Source of the DNA: an uncultured Acidobacteriota bacterium
GTDB lineage: Bacteria > Acidobacteriota > Terriglobia > Bryobacterales > Bryobacteraceae
DNA length: 35,497 nucleotides
NCBI GenBank assembly: GCA_902825945.1
Contig: CADECY010000015.1
Span: 68,757-104,253, forward strand
Reading direction: 5' to 3'
Shown here in pieces: positions 31,769-35,497 of this stretch (position 1 is the stretch's first letter; each line of letters starts with the position of its first letter). A model generated the notes under the pieces. The model worked only from the letters and a program-made list of their open reading frames with translations. It had not been told where the DNA came from and did not search any database. A program made the position numbers and the translations under genes.

Positions 31769-34153
31769 ATGGGCTGGGTCCAGGCGATCCTCGAAAGCGC
31801 AAAGGGCCGCGGATCCGCCGCACCAAAGACCCCGAAACACACCACTCGGCAAGCAGAGACCGGCTCCGTTTTGCGCGCACTCCTTCAAAGCCCGAACATG
31901 CCCGGCCGCCGCCCGGTGGTGGACTCGAATCTCGAAAGCAACGTCCGCGGACTCTTCGTCATCGGCGACCTCTCCGGCGCCCCTGTCGTCAAGCTGGCCA
32001 TGGAACACGGCAGCAATGTCGCCGAGCACATCGCCGCCCTCCCCGATGCCAAGGCCACCGCGCCCGGAGCCTACGACATTATCATCGCCGGTGCGGGTGC
32101 CGCCGGACTCAACGCCGCCCTCGTCGCCCAAGAGAAAGGACTCCGCGTCCTCGTTCTCGAAAAGAACAAGGTCGCCAACACGATCGAGGATTTTCCCGAA
32201 GGCAAGTGGGTCTATGCCGAGCCCGACACGCGCCCCGTCCAAGGCAAGCTCTGGCTGGATGGCGCGCGGAAAGAAGAACTGCTCGAGCGCTGGCACTCGA
32301 TCATTCGCGACAACCGGCTCGATGTCCGCACCGAAGAAGGCGTCGAGTCGATCCAACGCGCCGGCGACGGCCATTTCGACATCGCCACAAAGCGCAAAGG
32401 GCCGCGAGCCGCAACACCAAACCCGGAGGAACTCGCCAATGATTCGGGCGGCGACCGGCTCCGTTTTGCGCGTGTTGCTGAAGAGGGGCGCTATCGCGCG
32501 CGCCGCGTCATCCTCGCCACCGGACAACGCGGCAATCCGCGCAGGCTCGGCGTTCCGGGCGAAGATCGCGAGCGCGTCTACCATCGCCTCTACAGTCCGG
32601 GTCACTACGAGAATGAAGAGATCCTGGTGGTGGGCGGCGGCAACAGCGCGATCGAAGCCGCGGTTACGCTCGCCGAAAAGAACCGCGTTACGCTCTCCTA
32701 TCGCGGTTCGGACTTCGGGCGCGTCTTCGCCGACAATCGCCGAAAACTCGACCAAGCGGTGCAATCCGGCCGCATCGAACTGAAACTCGGCACCACCGTC
32801 ACGGGCTTCGCCGAGCGGACCTACACCTTCTCGAACGGCGAACAGCGGACCTACGATCACGCCTTCGTCCTGATCGGCGCCGAACTCCCCGGCGACTTCC
32901 TGAAATCGCTCGGACTCCGCCTCGAGAACGACTGGACCGGCAGTCCGCTCCTCGCCGCCGCGCTCACGCTCGGCGCGATCGCGGGCCTAGCCTTCTACGG
33001 CGGCCATGATCCCGCCGGTGCCGCCGCCGCTCTCGCCTCCATCGCCGGACTCGCCTTCGCCGGCTGGCGCGGCAATCGCTTCGCCTGGCTCGGCTTCTCG
33101 TTCCTCGTCTGCTTCACCATCTACGGCGCCAAGGCGGACCTGTGGCCCTACAAGGGCTGGGGCTACCAGCTCTTCTCCCTGTTCGGCCGGCCCATGTCGT
33201 TCTGGTACACGGTGATCTACACCATCGTGATGACCGTCTTCGGCATCAACGCCATGAAGCGTTGGGGCTTCGATCGCAACGATCGCTTCCAGATCTGGCG
33301 CTACGTCAGCCTGCTCGGCTTCCAGTGGATCTTCTTCTTCCTCGTCCCCGAGTTCCTGTTCCAGTGGGCCGTGAAGTATCAGTGGGTCGGTGACCTCGCC
33401 AAGGATCCAACGTTCGCCGATCAAGCCTGGCGATCCTACGGACTCGTCTACGCCTGGCCCCTCTTCTTCTACACCTTCTTCTGGTCGCCCCACCAGATCT
33501 GGGTCGTCTGGGGAATCGCGCTCACCTTCCTGATCATCCCCGCGCTCGCGCTATTCCACGGCAAACGCTACTGCTCCTGGATCTGCGGCTGCGGCGGACT
33601 CGCGGAAACGCTCGGCGACCGCTGGCGCCACTTCGCCCCCAAGGGCCGCGCCTCCATTCGCTGGGAGTGGATGAACGGCGTGGTCCTCGCCGCCGCCGTG
33701 ATCATCACGCTCATGGTGCTGGCCAAGGACGCCGTCGAACTCTTCCGCCCCCGCGCTCAGGCCGCGCTCGATTGGTACAAGCTGATCGTCGATGTCTGGC
33801 TGGTCGGGATCTTGCCCGTCACGCTCTACCCGTTCTTCGGCGGTAAAGTCTGGTGCCGCTACTGGTGTCCGCTCGCCAAGATGATGCAGATCATGAGCGG
33901 ACTCTACTCGCGCTTCAAAGTGAGCCGCTTCGCCATCCACGCGAACGACAAATGCATCGCCTGTGGCGAATGCACCCGCAACTGTCAGGTGGGAATCGAC
34001 GTGATGAACTACGCACTGAAGCAGCAGGTGCTCGACAACTCCAACAGCTCCTGCATCGGCTGCGGCATCTGCGTCACCGTCTGCCCCATGGATACGCTAT
34101 CCTTCCAGGCGATGGAGCCGGTGAAACTCGTTCAAATTCAGGGGACCCGATAA
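31769..34153 (+). CDS. FAD/NAD(P) oxidoreductase fused to NapH/CcoG-like 4Fe-4S membrane protein
   Basis: A 794-residue fusion. Residues 48-95 resemble the C-terminal FAD-binding end of flavin oxidoreductases (GLFVIGDLSGAPVVKLAMEHG), placed before rather than after the main Rossmann domain. Residues 102-385 are a thioredoxin-reductase-like unit: GAGAAG at 108-113 (FAD), GGGNSA at 289-294 (NAD(P)H) and ATGQRGNPRRLG. No CxxC active site is present in it. Residues 392-690 hold about six membrane helices, with RYCSWICGCGG (C602, C606) and CRYWCP (C696, C700) as in NapH/NosR/CcoG. Two ferredoxin clusters follow: C729/C732/C735/C739 and C762/C765/C768/C772. It probably passes electrons from NAD(P)H via FAD and Fe-S to a membrane acceptor, or the reverse. 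Two copies of an 82-bp repeat are translated within it (residues 10-37 and 208-235). Confidence 0.9.
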   Translation: MGWVQAILESAKGRGSAAPKTPKHTTRQAETGSVLRALLQSPNMPGRRPVVDSNLESNVRGLFVIGDLSGAPVVKLAMEHGSNVAEHIAALPDAKATAPGAYDIIIAGAGAAGLNAALVAQEKGLRVLVLEKNKVANTIEDFPEGKWVYAEPDTRPVQGKLWLDGARKEELLERWHSIIRDNRLDVRTEEGVESIQRAGDGHFDIATKRKGPRAATPNPEELANDSGGDRLRFARVAEEGRYRARRVILATGQRGNPRRLGVPGEDRERVYHRLYSPGHYENEEILVVGGGNSAIEAAVTLAEKNRVTLSYRGSDFGRVFADNRRKLDQAVQSGRIELKLGTTVTGFAERTYTFSNGEQRTYDHAFVLIGAELPGDFLKSLGLRLENDWTGSPLLAAALTLGAIAGLAFYGGHDPAGAAAALASIAGLAFAGWRGNRFAWLGFSFLVCFTIYGAKADLWPYKGWGYQLFSLFGRPMSFWYTVIYTIVMTVFGINAMKRWGFDRNDRFQIWRYVSLLGFQWIFFFLVPEFLFQWAVKYQWVGDLAKDPTFADQAWRSYGLVYAWPLFFYTFFWSPHQIWVVWGIALTFLIIPALALFHGKRYCSWICGCGGLAETLGDRWRHFAPKGRASIRWEWMNGVVLAAAVIITLMVLAKDAVELFRPRAQAALDWYKLIVDVWLVGILPVTLYPFFGGKVWCRYWCPLAKMMQIMSGLYSRFKVSRFAIHANDKCIACGECTRNCQVGIDVMNYALKQQVLDNSNSSCIGCGICVTVCPMDTLSFQAMEPVKLVQIQGTR
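31796..31877 (+). repeat. Intragenic repeat, copy A
   Basis: Begins AGCGCAAAGGGCCGCG (31796-31811) and ends GACCGGCTCCGTTTTGCGCG (31858-31877). Copy B at 32391-32472 has the same two ends, identical, at the same 62-base offset. The interior is diverged, with CACCAAA shared. Here the repeat is read in codon phase 1 (peptide SAKGRGSAAPK...). Confidence 0.8.
32391..32472 (+). repeat. Intragenic repeat, copy B
   Basis: Same ends as copy A (16 and 20 identical bases) at the same 62-base spacing. It is translated in a different phase (first base is codon position 2), giving TKRKGPRAATPN...GDRLRFARV. It lies in a surface-loop position between FDIATK and YRARRVILATG, where related flavoproteins have a short turn. 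Confidence 0.8.
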
Positions 34154-34741
34154 ATGCTTCGAACTGCGGCTCTCATCATGATCGGCTCGGCACTCGGCGC
34201 GCAGGAATTCGAGATTCGCCCCTCGCCGGACTCGCGCTTCGCCCTCGAAGTCGCGAAGACCGGACTCCTCTCCGGCAAGAAGCACCTCTTCCTGTTCGAG
34301 CGCTTCCAAGGAAAACTCCAATACGATGCCGCCGCCCCGGAACGTTCGAAAATCGACTTCACCATCGAAGCCGCATCGATCGTCTGCAAGGACACATGGG
34401 TCTCGGCCAAGGACCTCGTCAAAGTGGCCGAAGAAGCCACCGGACCGAACATGCTCGATGTCGCCAAGCATCCGGCTCTCCGTTTCGTCTCGACCGGCGT
34501 GACGCGCCGCCCTGGCGGGGGCTACGATGTCGCCGGGACGCTGACGATCAAGGGCAACGGCCAACCGGTCACGGTGACCGTGTCGCTGAAGCCGGCCGGA
34601 GACAAGGCGCTCGAGTTCACGGGCAAGGCGGAGGTCCGGATGAAGGACTACGGACTGAAACCGCCGTCGGCTGCTCTGGGAGCGGTGGGCACGAAGAACG
34701 AGATGCAGGTCGAGTTCGGGTTCACGGCTCGGGCGAAGTGA
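34154..34741 (+). CDS. Secreted YceI-like protein
   Basis: A 195-residue protein starting directly after the fusion gene's stop (TAA-ATG). Signal peptide MLRTAALIMIGSALGA, then a lipocalin-like barrel: SRFALEVAKTGLLSGKKHLF near the start and the conserved HPALRFVSTGVTRR, DVAGTLTIKGNGQPVTVTVS and MKDYGLKPPSAALGAVG. YceI proteins bind isoprenoid chains, probably quinones. Gene order next to a membrane redox fusion makes a quinone- or lipid-handling role plausible. Last gene of the operon. Confidence 0.9.
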   Translation: MLRTAALIMIGSALGAQEFEIRPSPDSRFALEVAKTGLLSGKKHLFLFERFQGKLQYDAAAPERSKIDFTIEAASIVCKDTWVSAKDLVKVAEEATGPNMLDVAKHPALRFVSTGVTRRPGGGYDVAGTLTIKGNGQPVTVTVSLKPAGDKALEFTGKAEVRMKDYGLKPPSAALGAVGTKNEMQVEFGFTARAK

Positions 34742-34797
34742 GGGGGCTTCCTTACGCACCGGCGATTATCGTCAGGTCGGAAGATGCGGACGCTGAT

Positions 34798-34819
34798 GCC
34801 CTCCGCACCCGCGGAGGGC
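34798..34819. terminator. Stem-loop between convergent genes
   Basis: GCCCTCCGC (34798-34806), loop ACCC, GCGGAGGGC (34811-34819): a perfect nine-base GC-rich stem between the YceI-like gene and the converging partial gene. There is no T-run on either side, so it may need a factor or serve as a 3' stabiliser. Confidence 0.6.
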
Positions 34820-34837
34820 GGTCCCTCGGCTATACCG

Positions 34838-35497
34838 TCATCGCCCGTCACTGTAGTCGCACTGGAGCTTGCCCAGAAAGACGCGGCATTCAATACTGGG
34901 TGCTTCGCCGATACCCATACGCACTGACTTGTAGTTCATGAACGGCAGTACGGTCGGCGCCTCTTCGAATTGCCAATAGGGTCCATCCTGTGACACGACC
35001 ACTCTGGGTTCGAGCCCAGGCAGGCGATTCCGAATATCGGTCGCGAGCTTCTGCCACACAGGATCGTCTTGCCTGATCGTCGCGCCGGTCCGCATGTACA
35101 AGGTGATCCGCCGGTCGACGATCCGTGCAATCTTGCTCCGGCTGAAGCCAAAGTGCTCTATCGCAACAGGCCCGGCCGCCGTCTGGAAAACCGTGGGATC
35201 CGAGCCCTCGATCTCCCGTGTAACCGTTCCATCCTTGTGGCGGAAACGAGTGACCGCATTGCCGTCCCACTCCACCCGTTCAGCCAAGGCTGTGCTAATG
35301 GTAGCGCACTCCAGAAATCGGCGGGACCAGCTCACAAATGCTAGCGGATGTGGCTTCCCAGTCAGAAAGCAACTCTCGGCCTCTTCGGAGTATGCCAGGC
35401 GAAGGGAGAATCGTCGTCGCTCAACCTTTGGCGCACCGCTAAGCCATTGCCGAACCTCGGAGGATCCCTCGGCACCGCTAAGCCGCTTGTACTGGGC
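34838..35497 (-). CDS. Unrecognised protein, 5' end outside the window
   Basis: The minus-strand frame stays open from its TGA at 34838-34840 to the last base, giving at least 219 residues (the farthest-upstream residues read AQYKRLSGAEGSSEV). A GTG at 35335 is internal and not required as a start. No signal peptide or membrane segment is visible in the part seen. Features: charged RRRFSLRLAYSEEAESC, HKDGTVTREIEGSDPTVFQ, IDRRITLYMRTG-like VDRRITLYMRTGATI, and a Cys-containing C-terminus (ECRVFLGKLQCDYSDGR). I do not recognise the family. It is convergent with the YceI-like gene, separated by a stem-loop. Confidence 0.75.
   Translation of the reverse strand, partial: AQYKRLSGAEGSSEVRQWLSGAPKVERRRFSLRLAYSEEAESCFLTGKPHPLAFVSWSRRFLECATISTALAERVEWDGNAVTRFRHKDGTVTREIEGSDPTVFQTAAGPVAIEHFGFSRSKIARIVDRRITLYMRTGATIRQDDPVWQKLATDIRNRLPGLEPRVVVSQDGPYWQFEEAPTVLPFMNYKSVRMGIGEAPSIECRVFLGKLQCDYSDGR

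Overview
The window is a GC-rich chromosomal stretch (mostly in the mid-60s % GC by eye) whose gene content points to an Acidobacteriota, most likely of the Bryobacterales/Solibacter type. The pointers are a secreted DUF1080 protein, a secreted protein built of CarboxypepD_reg-like repeats, a WTQFRGP-type PQQ-like propeller with EF-hands, a secreted amidohydrolase_2, M16 and S9 peptidases, and an FAD/NapH-like fusion. This assignment is an inference from gene families; no rRNA or phylogenetic marker was tested.

Layout. 1-3455: a signalling operon with ATGA overlaps (5'-truncated hybrid-type histidine kinase, stand-alone receiver, REC-PAS-GGDEF-EAL protein). 3493-4278: DUF1080 protein, convergent with groES-groEL (4350-6267, minus), which has a CIRCE-like operator upstream. 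6527-11330: TetR regulator followed by a complete DevC/DevA/DevB-like ABC exporter with a TolC-like channel; twin palindromes sit on the promoter between regulator and transporter. 11296-17112 (minus): a four-gene coupled operon (S9 peptidase, APC permease, PQQ/EF-hand propeller, carbon-nitrogen hydrolase).

17113-23216 is the accessory zone. It holds a lysozyme-like protein overlapping a small membrane-anchored protein, inserted upstream of a beheaded isoprenylcysteine-methyltransferase (ICMT) remnant. Next comes a CYTH gene broken by a frameshift, then a tRNA-Arg(UCG) gene with damaged T-loop and acceptor stem. A 54-bp repeat of the 3' part of that tRNA recurs 2.8 kb downstream, so the segment between looks like a very small tRNA-integrated island without an integrase. 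Its four minus-strand genes encode a proteasome-like Ntn hydrolase with Ser directly after Met1, a TIGR04255-type protein and two unrecognised small proteins, the last three tightly coupled. This is my best candidate for an undescribed system. A cupin gene and a PIN/RHH toxin-antitoxin pair follow.

23249-34741 (plus) is mostly exported or redox functions: amidohydrolase, monohaem cytochrome c, CarboxypepD_reg-like protein, secreted hypothetical, D-threonine-aldolase-like PLP enzyme, M16 peptidase, a membrane zinc-ribbon protein, an FAD oxidoreductase fused to a membrane 4Fe-4S protein, and a YceI-like protein. The last four are contiguous and probably one operon. The fusion gene carries two copies of an ~82-bp DNA repeat translated in two different frames. 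A partial unrecognised gene on the minus strand leaves the window at 35497. No intergenic gap exceeds 300 bases; the largest are about 6268-6526 and 17113-17302.
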